From Chitinophaga caseinilytica (GTDB lineage: Bacteria > Bacteroidota > Bacteroidia > Chitinophagales > Chitinophagaceae): a stretch of 64,000 bases of DNA. The stretch lies in assembly GCF_038396765.1 (NCBI RefSeq), contig NZ_CP150096.1:4819001-4883000 (forward strand). Reading direction: 5' to 3'. The translations under genes were made by a program, and so were the position numbers. The notes under the pieces were generated by a model. That model was not told the origin of the DNA. It saw nothing but the letters and a program-made list of their open reading frames with translations, and made no database searches. The stretch's first letter is position 1, and each line of letters starts with the position of its first letter. Of the stretch, positions 25,605 to 34,310 are shown piece by piece.

Positions 25605-25627
25605 TATTGCTAATATTTTTAGCAATA
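25605..25627. promoter_or_regulatory. Perfect 9-base-arm palindrome upstream of the umuD-like start
   Basis: TATTGCTAA (25605-25613) and TTAGCAATA (25619-25627) are perfect inverted arms around a 5-base loop, one base upstream of the start codon region. This is either a repressor operator (SOS-type control is plausible) or an mRNA hairpin covering the ribosome-binding region. Confidence 0.5.
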
Positions 25628-25777
25628 TTAACTAAAGAACTTAGCATAAATGATGGGTATCTGCCCAACAGATAAAGATATGTTAAAGAACAACCGTATA
25701 TCCCACAAAAGTGCTACCTTGAATGTCCGCCATCGCACAGACAACCCGTTAAACCATCAGAGAAAAAACCGAACATC

Positions 25778-26041
25778 ATGCATTCACGCATTCTGTACAT
25801 CGCACCAAGCGGACCGCTCTGTTTCATTGACTACCTCACGGTTGCCGAAGGAAGGGCTGTGCTGGAAAAGCTGCGAAATACGATGGATTTTTCCAGGTTT
25901 ACGCAAATGGTGTATGAATTCAGGCTGGTGAGGATGATGAAAGACAAGATCGTCGGCATCGACCGGCTGATGTTGCCGCGGTTCGACCGCAAGCTGATCG
26001 AAATTTTCCTGGACAGTTGCTGTCGCACTCCCACTTTATAA
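25778..26041 (+). CDS. Small hypothetical protein
   Basis: 87 residues (MHSRILYIAPSGPLCFIDYL). Codon use becomes G/C-rich at third positions as in neighbouring genes, which supports it being real. It has mixed charged and hydrophobic helices and no signal peptide. Family not recognised. The last six bases overlap the end of a small gene on the other strand. Confidence 0.45.
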   Translation: MHSRILYIAPSGPLCFIDYLTVAEGRAVLEKLRNTMDFSRFTQMVYEFRLVRMMKDKIVGIDRLMLPRFDRKLIEIFLDSCCRTPTL

Positions 26042-26167
26042 CAATATCCCCGCCAACAGGAATCCCATGGCAACGGAAACGATGACCGCCACGAAGCCCG
26101 GCCTGATAAAGCTGTGGTTGATGAGGTATTTGCCTACGCGCGTGGTGCCCGTTTTGTCGAACTCCAT
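26036..26167 (-). CDS. Very small single-helix membrane protein
   Basis: 43 residues from the ATG at 26165-26167: MEFDKTGTTRVGKYLINHSF, then IRPGFVAVIVSVAMGFLLAG and ILL. A polar basic N-terminus precedes one membrane helix, and third codon positions are mostly G or C. It follows the ABC permease gene by 53 bases on the same strand and may be its downstream partner. It is too short for confident calling. Confidence 0.4.
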   Translation of the reverse strand: MEFDKTGTTRVGKYLINHSFIRPGFVAVIVSVAMGFLLAGILL

Positions 26168-26220
26168 GGCTGCCAATCAACACGCAGGAACGGCCGATGG
26201 TTGGCCGGGGTGGAAATTTG

Positions 26221-28644
26221 CTATTCCGACCGGAGGCTTTTCACCGGGTTGGCCGTTGCGGCGCGGAAGCTCTGGATCCCCACGGTCAGGAAAGCCACGA
26301 CCAGCACGATGAGCAGCGGCAGCACGAACGGCATCCAGCCCATGCCCGTCCGGAACGCATACCCGTCCAGCCAGCGCGAAGAAAACCACCATGCCAGCGG
26401 CGCCCCCATCCCGAAAGCCCACAGGATCAGTGTGGCGTATTCGCGGTACAGCAACCCGAGGATCTGCGGAACGGAGGCGCCCAGCACCTTCCGCACCCCG
26501 ATCTCCTTGGTCCGCTGCATCACCGTGAAAGATGCCAGCCCGAAGAGGCCCAGGCACGCCACGAAAATGGCCAGGCCCGTAAACACGCCGAACACCTGAC
26601 CGAAACGCTGGTCGGCCTTGTATTGATTGTCGAAATATTGGTCGAGGAAGAAATAATCGAACGGATTGTCGGGGAAAAGGGCCGCATATTGCTGCTGCAC
26701 TTTCGTAATGGCCTGCTGCGCGTTATCTGCCGTGATCCGCATCGAGATCGCCCCCTTCACGCCCGGCTCGTACCGGAAGATCAGCGGTTCGATGGACTCG
26801 CGGAGCGATTCCTGGTGGAAATCGTCCACCACGCCCACGATCGTATAGAACTTCTCCCAGAAATTGATCTGCTTGCCGATCGCATCCTCCGGTTTGGCGA
26901 ATCCCAGTTTGCGGAGGCCCGTCCGGTTGAACATCACCGATTCCCCTTCCCCGCCGAACTGGTCGGAAAAGCCGCGCCCGGCGAGCATTTTCAAGCCGAA
27001 AGCCTGCACGAAAAACCCGTCGGTCGTCACCACCCGGTATTCTTTCCCCATCTTGAAATCCTCTCCCCGCAAGCGGATCCCCGCCGCGTTGAAATCGACT
27101 GGCTGGCCGGGAATGTAGGAAGAAGCGGTGAGCTCGCGGATGAGGCTCTCGTTGCGCAGACTGTTCCGCAGCGCAGCCAGTTTCTGCCCGTAGATCGCAT
27201 CATCCACTGCCATGGGCGCTTTCACGACGAGGGTCTGCTCCATCTGGAAGCCCAGCTCCTGCGACCGCATGAACCGGATCTGTTTAAAAACGATGAGCGT
27301 ACCCACCAGCAGGAACAGCGACGCGGCAAACTGGAATACTACCAGCGCCTTGCGCAAACCCGCGCCCTGCCGCGAGGAGATCACTTTCCCCTTCAACACT
27401 GCCTCCGGTTTGAAGCGGGACAGTACGAATGCCGGGTACATCCCCGAAAGCAGCGATCCCGCCAGGTAAAGCCCCGTCAGCGCCGTCCAGAAAACACGAC
27501 TGCCGAACAGCGACATGGTGAGCGATTGCCCGGAGATGTTATTGAAAAGCGGCATCACCGCGCTCATGAGCAACACGGCCAGGCCCACGGCCAGCGCGTT
27601 AAGCAGCGCGGATTCCAGCAGGAACTGCCAGACCAGCTGGCTGCGCTGTGAGCCCACGGCCTTCCGCACGCCTACTTCCACGGCACGGTTGAGCGCGCGG
27701 GCGGTAGCGAGGTTGATATAATTGATCCAGGCGATGACAATGATGAACAGCGCGATGCCCAGCAATAAATACACCGTGTTCCCGTCTCCGTTAGGCTCCG
27801 CTTCCATCCTTCCGTGGGAATACAGGTGGATGTCTGACAGCGGCATCAGCGAATAGGCCACATGCACGGGCGTACCGTCTTTCATTTTGGCCAGGCGCTT
27901 CACCATTCCGGGGAACCGGGCTTCCATCGCTGCCGGGTCGGAGCCCGGGCGCAGCAGCACGTAGGTCAGGCAGCCGTCCCAGGTCCAGGTGGTTTCCAGC
28001 CCGGGGCTTTCGGCGTCTTTGACGAATGTGGACCAGGATGTAAGCGTTTGGGGGTGGATGTGGCTGTTTTCAGGAAGATCGGCATACACGCCCACCACGC
28101 GGAAAACCTTTCCCTGGTTGCGCAGGACGTTTTTGCCCACGGGGTCTTCCTCCCCGAACAATTTTTTCGCCACGGTTTCGGAAAGCAGCAGGGTGTTGGG
28201 CTCCGAAAGCACGGTGGCCGCGTCGCCTTTCAGCAGCGGCACGGAAAAAACCTTCAAAAACGAAGGCGTGGCCCAGAAAGCCTGTTCGATCCGCAATCCT
28301 TCCCCGCTTTTCCCCGCCACGTTCATCAGCAGCGGCTGCGCCTTGATCAGCTTTACCACTTCCTCCACTTCCGTGAATTCGTTTTTCAGGTGCGTGCCGA
28401 CGCCGAACGTGCCGGCGGCCCAGTTGGTGGAGAGGTTGTTCCCTTCGTCCATCCGTTGCTGCTGCACGCGGTAGATGCGGTCCTTCTTCTCATGGAAACC
28501 ATCGTAGCTCAGCTCGTTGGAAACGTATTGCAGGATCAGCAGCGATGCGGCGATGCCGATAGCGAGGCCGAGGATGTTGATGATGGAGAACATCCGGTTG
28601 CGGCTGAGGTTGCGCCATGCTATTTTGATATAATTCATCCACAT
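26221..28644 (-). CDS. MacB/FtsX-type ABC transporter permease
   Basis: 807 residues. It begins with MNYIKIAWRNLSRNRMFSIINILGLAIGIAASLLIL (MacB-PCD start), then a large periplasmic domain. Two FtsX blocks follow (IAWINYINLATARALNRAVEVGVRKAVGS near 290-315 and LASFTVMQRTKEIGVRKVLGAS near 690-710), so the layout is the duplicated eight-helix form common in Bacteroidetes. No ATPase gene lies beside it. Such solitary permeases use a partner encoded elsewhere, often for export of peptides or antimicrobials. Confidence 0.9.
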   Translation of the reverse strand: MWMNYIKIAWRNLSRNRMFSIINILGLAIGIAASLLILQYVSNELSYDGFHEKKDRIYRVQQQRMDEGNNLSTNWAAGTFGVGTHLKNEFTEVEEVVKLIKAQPLLMNVAGKSGEGLRIEQAFWATPSFLKVFSVPLLKGDAATVLSEPNTLLLSETVAKKLFGEEDPVGKNVLRNQGKVFRVVGVYADLPENSHIHPQTLTSWSTFVKDAESPGLETTWTWDGCLTYVLLRPGSDPAAMEARFPGMVKRLAKMKDGTPVHVAYSLMPLSDIHLYSHGRMEAEPNGDGNTVYLLLGIALFIIVIAWINYINLATARALNRAVEVGVRKAVGSQRSQLVWQFLLESALLNALAVGLAVLLMSAVMPLFNNISGQSLTMSLFGSRVFWTALTGLYLAGSLLSGMYPAFVLSRFKPEAVLKGKVISSRQGAGLRKALVVFQFAASLFLLVGTLIVFKQIRFMRSQELGFQMEQTLVVKAPMAVDDAIYGQKLAALRNSLRNESLIRELTASSYIPGQPVDFNAAGIRLRGEDFKMGKEYRVVTTDGFFVQAFGLKMLAGRGFSDQFGGEGESVMFNRTGLRKLGFAKPEDAIGKQINFWEKFYTIVGVVDDFHQESLRESIEPLIFRYEPGVKGAISMRITADNAQQAITKVQQQYAALFPDNPFDYFFLDQYFDNQYKADQRFGQVFGVFTGLAIFVACLGLFGLASFTVMQRTKEIGVRKVLGASVPQILGLLYREYATLILWAFGMGAPLAWWFSSRWLDGYAFRTGMGWMPFVLPLLIVLVVAFLTVGIQSFRAATANPVKSLRSE

Positions 28645-28832
28645 ACGGGAAAGGATTTGCGGGAGGGCTGCAAACAGGTTGCCATAAATCGGTATGCAGC
28701 ACTGGCGCGGGTTTCGGATAACGGTGACCGGCAGGAATGTCCGCTTTCGGACAGGGCCCGTCCGGCCGCGGGCGTTTCCGGACAGGCAGGCGGCTTGCAG
28801 AAACGGGCGCGTTTGAATATTTTTATACCCGA

Positions 28833-29876
28833 ATGAAAAATACGAACAAACCGATACTTGTCATAAAATTCGGTACTGCGTCCATTACGCACGGCAACGG
28901 GGAACTGAACGAGTCCGTCATCTCCGAGATCGCCAAACAGGTGGCGGCGGTACACGACCGCTACAATGTGGTGCTCGTTTCTTCCGGCGCCGTGGCGGCG
29001 GGAAAGCGTTTCCTGAAAGAATATGCCGGCTCCATCAGCGAGCGCAAAGCGGCGGCAGCCATTGGTAACCCCTTGCTGCTCAACCGGTATACGCATTATT
29101 TTTCCCAATACGGCATCCCCGTGGCGCAAAGCCTCTGCGAGCGCAGCCACTTTTCGAACCGCAACCAGTTCCTCCAATTGCATAAAACGTACGAGGAACT
29201 GTGGGCCAGCGGCATCATCCCCATCGCCAATGAAAACGACGTGGTGAGCGACCTGGAGCTGAAGTTTTCCGACAACGACGAGCTGGCGACGCTCATCGCG
29301 GTGGGTTTCGGCGCCTCCATGCTGCTGTTCTCCACCAGCGTGGGCGGTGTGCTCGACCGCGAAGGGAAGATCGTTCCCCTCATCCCCGAAATTGACGAAG
29401 CCGCCTTTTCGCTGGCAGATACCAGCAAATCGAGCATGGGCCTCGGCGGCATGGTATCTAAGCTTACGTTCGCACGCCTGGCCACCCGGATGGGCATCCA
29501 GGTGGTGATTTTCGGGATCGGCACGCCGGAAGGGGTTTCCCTGGCCACGGCGGGCAAAACGGGGACGCTTTGCCCGCCGCAGCCCTGCAGCATGCCCGCC
29601 CGCCGCAAATGGCTGGCCAGCGGCAGCCTGGTGACCGGCAGGATACAGGTAGACGCCGGCGCGCAGAAAGCCCTGGAAAAACGGCACTCCCTCCTCGCCG
29701 TGGGCGTCAGGGAAGTGCTGGAGAAGTTCGAATGCGGCGAAGTGATCGAAATTGCGGGAGAATCCGGCGAAGTGTTTGCCGTGGCCCGCGCCAAAGTGAG
29801 CTCCGACGACCTTGCCGGCGACAGCCGCGCCAAAAACCTCGAAGTGGCCCATGCCGACGAAATCGTCATCCTTTAA
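28833..29876 (+). CDS. proB: Glutamate 5-kinase
   Basis: 347 residues from ATG 28833; the 32-codon extension upstream lacks homology. Amino-acid kinase domain (about 1-250) with ILVIKFGTASIT, VVLVSSGAVAAGKRFL, the glutamate/feedback region NENDVVSDLELKFSDNDELATLI and SSMGLGGMVSKL. A C-terminal PUA domain follows (about 265-345; GRIQVDAGAQKALEKRHSLL). It phosphorylates glutamate in the first step of proline synthesis. ProA follows after ten bases. Slightly shorter than the 367-residue E. coli enzyme. Confidence 0.93.
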   Translation: MKNTNKPILVIKFGTASITHGNGELNESVISEIAKQVAAVHDRYNVVLVSSGAVAAGKRFLKEYAGSISERKAAAAIGNPLLLNRYTHYFSQYGIPVAQSLCERSHFSNRNQFLQLHKTYEELWASGIIPIANENDVVSDLELKFSDNDELATLIAVGFGASMLLFSTSVGGVLDREGKIVPLIPEIDEAAFSLADTSKSSMGLGGMVSKLTFARLATRMGIQVVIFGIGTPEGVSLATAGKTGTLCPPQPCSMPARRKWLASGSLVTGRIQVDAGAQKALEKRHSLLAVGVREVLEKFECGEVIEIAGESGEVFAVARAKVSSDDLAGDSRAKNLEVAHADEIVIL

Positions 29877-29886
29877 ACCGAACGTT

Positions 29887-31133
29887 ATGACCACCATCAT
29901 ACCCCTGCTCGAAAAAGCACAAAATGCCTCCCGGTCCGTCAAATCCGCGGGAGACGCGGCCAAACAGGCTATCCTCCGCCGCATCGGCGCGCTGCTGCTG
30001 GCCAATGCCGCCGCCATCATGGACGAGAACAAAAAAGACCTCGACCAGATGCCCGACGGCGATCCGCGGAAAGACCGGCTGCTGCTCAATGAAGCGCGCA
30101 TCCGCGACCTCGCCGCCAGCCTGGACGACATCGCCCTGCTCCCCGACCCTTCCGGTCAGCTGTTGTCCGAAAAAAGCTGGATAACGGGCTGCTCGTGCGC
30201 AAGGTGACGGCGCCCCTGGGCGTGGTGGGCGTCATTTACGAATCGCGGCCCAATGTAACGGTAGACGTGGCCGCCCTTTGCATCCGCTCCGGCAACGCCG
30301 CCGTGCTCCGTGGCGGAACGGACGCGTTCCATACCAATACCGTGCTCGTTTCCCTCATCCGCCAGGCGCTGGAAGAAAACAGCGTGGACCCTGATGCCGT
30401 GGTGCTCCTGCCGACCGACCGCGCCCTGGTGAACGAACTGCTCACCGCTACCCAGTTCGTGGATATCATCATCCCCCGCGGCTCCCAATCCCTCATCGAT
30501 TTCGTGCGGCAGCATTCCCGCGTGCCCGTGATCGAAACGGGCGCCGGCGTTTGCCATACTTACGTGGAAGCCTCGGCCGACCTGGATAAAGCCGCCAACA
30601 TCGTCACCAATGCGAAGGTGAGCCGTCCGTCGGTGTGCAACGCGCTGGACACGGTGATCGTCGACGGTTCCATCGCCGCCGATTTCCTCCCCATCCTCGC
30701 GCCCCGGCTGGCGGCGTACCAGGTGGAGATTTTCGCGGACGAAACGGCCTTCCCTATCCTGCAGCAAGCGGGTTACCCTCACCTGCAACACGCCGGGGAA
30801 GCGGATTTCGGGCGGGAGTTCCTCGATTTCAAATGCTCCGTCAAGATCGTGGCCAACGCCGGGGAAGCACTGGCGCACATCCGCAGGTACTCCAGCCGCC
30901 ATTCCGAAGCCATTGTAACACAAAATGCCGCGCTGGGCGAGCGTTTCCAGCAGGAAGTGGATGCAGCGGCGGTGTACGTTAACGCGTCCACCCGGTTTAC
31001 CGACGGCGGCGTTTTCGGACTGGGTGCGGAAATCGGTATCTCGACACAGAAACTCCACGCCCGTGGCCCCTTTGCGCTGGAAAAACTGGTGACGGAAAAA
31101 TGGATCGTGACCGGCGACGGGCAAACCCGCTGA
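29887..31133 (+). CDS. proA: Gamma-glutamyl phosphate reductase, with an apparent -1 frameshift at 30170-30175
   Basis: The N-terminal part (29887-30207) reads MTTIIPLLEKAQNASRSVKS to GQLLSEKSWITGCSCAR-stop. The rest (open from 30195 to 31133) reads VRKVTAPLGVVGVIYESRPN through the catalytic-Cys region KVSRPSVCNALDTVIVD to TDGGVFGLGAEIGIST. Adding one A to the A6 tract at 30170-30175 gives LLSEKKLDNGLLVRKVTAPL, exactly the conserved ProA joint, and a normal protein of about 415 residues. As written, the gene would give two fragments and proline auxotrophy unless there is another route. The reaction is NADPH reduction of glutamyl-5-phosphate. Confidence 0.88.
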
Positions 31134-31163
31134 CCCTTCCCCCGACGAACAAAAGACGCGCAT

Positions 31164-31189
31164 AGGTTGTTCTCCTTTCAGAACAACCT
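31164..31189. promoter_or_regulatory. Perfect 10-base hairpin before the baeRF gene
   Basis: AGGTTGTTCT (31164-31173), loop CCTTTC, AGAACAACCT (31180-31189), ending nine bases before the ATG at 31199. It is G/C-moderate and without a T-run, so an operator or a translation-controlling hairpin is as likely as a terminator for proBA. Confidence 0.5.
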
Positions 31190-31198
31190 GGTTTCCTT

Positions 31199-32272
31199 AT
31201 GTTAAAAGATCAAATGCACCAGCTGGCCCAAAGCCAGGAAGGCTCTTGCGTCACCATTGCGCTGGCGACCCACCGCACTCATCCGGATAACCAGCAGGAC
31301 GCCATCCTGCTCAAAAATCTCGTCAATGAAGCGGAAAACCGGCTCCTGAAGGATTATGACCGCCGCAGCGTAGACGCCCTCCTGAAAAATCTCCATTCCC
31401 TCGAAACCCGGATCGATAACCGCCTCAACGATTTCGGGCTGTATGTTTTCGCATCCGCCGGCACCGCCGAATACGTGCGCACCATGTGGCCGCCGGCGGA
31501 AAATAAAGTGTACGTCGACAAGGAATTTGCCCTGCGGGATATCATCAAGGCCTACAACCGTTCCGAAGATTATTACATACTCCACCTCAGTCAATCCGGC
31601 GTGCAGCTGTACGAAGCGCTGAACGACCGTATTTATGGCGAAGTTTCCGAACACGGTTTCCCTTACCGCGACAACCCGCATTACATTACCGACCGCCAGG
31701 CAAGAAGCGATCCCAAAAAGGTCGATAATCAGATAAAGGAATTTTTGAATAAAGTCGACAAATCGATGGTCGCCGTTCATGCCGTGCATCCGCTGGAAAT
31801 CATCGTGGCGGCTACACGCGAGAATTTCGACTACCTGCTGGAAGTGGCCGACCAGCCGAAGATCTACTCCGGTCATTTCACGATAGACGCGGGCCGGGCG
31901 GATATTCATTATTTGTCGGACAAGGCCTGGCCGGTGGTGAAAGACCTGCAGAAAGCGCGGCGTGCCGCGGCGATCGACGAGCTGATGGCCGGTGTTTCGA
32001 GCGGAAAGGTGTTGACGGACATGCAGGAAATCTACCTGGCAGCCCGGGAAGGCCGCGGGGAGCTGCTCCTCGTAAAAAGCAATTTCAGCCAGCCGATCGA
32101 TATTACGCCGCAGGGGTTCGATTACGCGAAAGACGCCACGGTGCCCGGTATCAACGACGATATCGTGAACGACATCGCCTGGGAGGTGGTCGACAAGAAA
32201 GGCCGTGTGTTCTTTACCGATCAGCCGGCGCTCCGCCAGTTGGGCGACATCGCATTGCTCACGCGCTATTAA
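31199..32272 (+). CDS. baeRF-type protein (bacterial archaeo-eukaryotic release-factor-like)
   Basis: 357 residues. The layout follows the baeRF families: an N-terminal DRRSVDALLKNLHSLETRIDNRL segment, FGLYVFASAGTAEYVRTMWP, a central YYILHLSQSGVQLYEA strand/helix (eRF1 domain-2-like), and a C-terminal domain resembling eRF1 domain 3 or L7Ae (ELMAGVSSGKVLTDMQEIYLAAREGRGELLLV). The family is predicted to act on ribosomes or tRNA during stress; no member is well characterised. The stop-codon-recognition domain of true release factors is not evident. Confidence 0.77.
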   Translation: MLKDQMHQLAQSQEGSCVTIALATHRTHPDNQQDAILLKNLVNEAENRLLKDYDRRSVDALLKNLHSLETRIDNRLNDFGLYVFASAGTAEYVRTMWPPAENKVYVDKEFALRDIIKAYNRSEDYYILHLSQSGVQLYEALNDRIYGEVSEHGFPYRDNPHYITDRQARSDPKKVDNQIKEFLNKVDKSMVAVHAVHPLEIIVAATRENFDYLLEVADQPKIYSGHFTIDAGRADIHYLSDKAWPVVKDLQKARRAAAIDELMAGVSSGKVLTDMQEIYLAAREGRGELLLVKSNFSQPIDITPQGFDYAKDATVPGINDDIVNDIAWEVVDKKGRVFFTDQPALRQLGDIALLTRY

Positions 32273-32317
32273 TTCAAATTCGGCGGAATTGCGCTGAATT
32301 CGTTTTCTTTGCAAAGC

Positions 32318-33196
32318 ATGTCGCTTTATTTCACATCGCTCAATTCGGGCAGCAACGGGAACTGTTATTACATCGGGAACGACCGCGAGGCCGTGCTGGT
32401 GGATGCGGGCATTTCGTGCCGGGAAACCGAGCGCCGGATGGCGCGTTTGGGGCTCGATATGGGAAAGGTGAAAGCGATCGTCGTATCTCACGAACATGTG
32501 GACCACATCCGCGGGATACCCGTGTTGAGCAAAAAATACGATCTCCCCGTGTTCATCACTGAAGCCACGCTCCGGCATAGCGGCATGCAGCTGGAAGGGC
32601 GGGCTTTCAGCGCGGGCGAGGCCATCGAAATCGGCGACCTGCACATCCAGCCGTTCGTCAAATACCACGACGCGGCCGATCCCCACAGTTTCCTCATCAG
32701 CTGCGGCCAGGCGCGGGTGGGCGTTTTCACGGACATCGGGCGGCCCTGCGGCGAGCTGGCGCGCCATTTTTCCATGTGCCACGCCGCGTTCCTCGAAACC
32801 AATTACGACACCGAAATGCTCGACAAGGGGCGCTACCCGATTTTCCTGAAAAACCGGATCAGAGGGGGCCACGGCCACCTGTCGAACAACGAAGCCCTGG
32901 AAGTTTTCCTGCGCCACCGCACGAAGCACCTGAGCCACGTGCTGCTGTCTCACCTGTCGCAAGACAATAACGACCCCGACCTGGTGCATTCCCTCTTCAG
33001 CCGGCACGCCAACGGAACGGAGATCGTTGTGGCGGGACGATACGCCGAAACGCCGGTGTTCCATATCAACCCATCGGAAGCGCCGCTGCCGCCGGTCCAT
33101 CTTTCCATCTCCCAGCAACCGGCCATCCTCCCCCAGCCTGCCAACGGCAAAAAGAAGACAAACGAAAACCGGCCTGTCCAAACATCTTTGTTCTGA
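32318..33196 (+). CDS. MBL-fold metallo-hydrolase (YycJ/WalJ-like)
   Basis: 292 residues from ATG 32318; a TTG three codons earlier is less likely. Metallo-beta-lactamase fold with VSHEHVDHIRGIPVLSKKYDLP (HxHxDH), then FVKYHDAADPHSFLI (His), FTDIG (Asp) and VLLSHLSQDNNDP (last His). The early SGSNGNCYYIG motif is typical of YycJ-like nucleases or hydrolases. A C-terminal tail of about 50 polar residues is probably disordered. Activity is likely on nucleic acid but not proven. Confidence 0.88.
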   Translation: MSLYFTSLNSGSNGNCYYIGNDREAVLVDAGISCRETERRMARLGLDMGKVKAIVVSHEHVDHIRGIPVLSKKYDLPVFITEATLRHSGMQLEGRAFSAGEAIEIGDLHIQPFVKYHDAADPHSFLISCGQARVGVFTDIGRPCGELARHFSMCHAAFLETNYDTEMLDKGRYPIFLKNRIRGGHGHLSNNEALEVFLRHRTKHLSHVLLSHLSQDNNDPDLVHSLFSRHANGTEIVVAGRYAETPVFHINPSEAPLPPVHLSISQQPAILPQPANGKKKTNENRPVQTSLF

Positions 33197-33235
33197 ACAG
33201 ACCGGAATCATGTTGCATGGTAACCCGCTAACCCA

Positions 33236-34234
33236 TTAGAAATATCTTGGACTGACTTCCCGGACGCCTTTTTTCGGCATGAAAAGGCTGATGGAAATCT
33301 CGTGCGAGCCGGATTGGTAGTTCCGCAGCCCGCTGGTGGTAAAATCGTATGCGTACCCGACCCGCAGCCATTTTGCGGCCATGAATTCCACCATGGCGGA
33401 CGCTGCGTCGCGGTTCGTAAGGTCCATGTTTTTGCCCGATGCGTCCCAGATGCGGATGCCGGTGCGGTACGATCCGCCGATCCACACCAGTTCGTGGATA
33501 TTCAGGAAGCAGGAAAGGTCTACGTTACTGGGGCCCTTGAAATCGTCTTTCCAGAGGAAGGACGGCTTCAGCTTGAAGTTTTCCGCAAGGCTGATCACCG
33601 TTCCCGCGCCCAGGTAGAGGTGCGGATTGCGCTCCAGCGTGCGGAAGTATTCGTCGTTCCAGTTAAAACCCTTCACCCCCGTGGTTTGCAGCAGGTTGCG
33701 GATGGAGGCCGTGGCGTACCATTTGGGCGTATAGTAATAGACCCCGAAGTTGGCGTCCGGCTCGATGTGTGAGGCGTTCGTCACGGGGATGCTGTTATCG
33801 TGCTCGTCTACGTAGGTCAGCAGCGTGCCATCGAGCCGGTACTGCGTGAACCCGCCGCCGATGCCGAAGCAGAGGCGCCTGGCGCCGGAAGCGTCGAGCG
33901 GGATGCGGTAGGTGTAACCTGCGCCCACGCTGAGGGTCTTTTGCGGCCCGAGCTCTTCATGCAGGAAATTGGCGCTGAGGGCCATGCGGTCTTCCGCCGC
34001 CGGCGTGAGCCAGTCGATAGATGCGCCCGCAGATTTGGGCGATCCGGGAATGCCTTCCCATTGCCGCCGGTAAATGGCGTTGAAACTGGTGCCCCCGCGA
34101 TACCCGGCGTAAGCCGTGTTTACGTTCAGCATATTGAAGACATACTGGCTGAACTGCACGTCTTGCTGCGCCCGGGCGCTTTCACATAGGAGCATGGCTA
34201 AAAGTAACAAACAAACAGGGTAGTGTTTTGCCAT
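33236..34234 (-). CDS. PorP/SprF-family type IX secretion membrane protein
   Basis: 332 residues from ATG 34234 (signal peptide ending SARAQQ). The conserved opening QQDVQFSQYVFNMLNVNTAYAGYRG and repeated strands (VGAGYTYRIPLD, GIGGGFTQYRLDGTL, PSFLWKDDFKGPSNVDLSCFLN, VGYAYDFTTSGLRNYQSGSHEISISL) define PorP/SprF barrels. They anchor secreted proteins or filaments of the type IX secretion/gliding apparatus in the outer membrane. The usual fused or adjacent adhesin is not next to it. Confidence 0.9.
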   Translation of the reverse strand: MAKHYPVCLLLLAMLLCESARAQQDVQFSQYVFNMLNVNTAYAGYRGGTSFNAIYRRQWEGIPGSPKSAGASIDWLTPAAEDRMALSANFLHEELGPQKTLSVGAGYTYRIPLDASGARRLCFGIGGGFTQYRLDGTLLTYVDEHDNSIPVTNASHIEPDANFGVYYYTPKWYATASIRNLLQTTGVKGFNWNDEYFRTLERNPHLYLGAGTVISLAENFKLKPSFLWKDDFKGPSNVDLSCFLNIHELVWIGGSYRTGIRIWDASGKNMDLTNRDAASAMVEFMAAKWLRVGYAYDFTTSGLRNYQSGSHEISISLFMPKKGVREVSPRYF

Positions 34235-34310
34235 AAAGAGCGGTTTAAGCCGGCCCCTGGCCGACATACTACTCTATAACACGCGGATTCGCAGATGGTT
34301 GTAAAAATTT

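Noticed and set aside
31202..33211. 669-codon minus-strand open frame
   Set aside because: Antisense to the baeRF and MBL genes and devoid of recognisable motifs. It is a product of high-GC codon bias.
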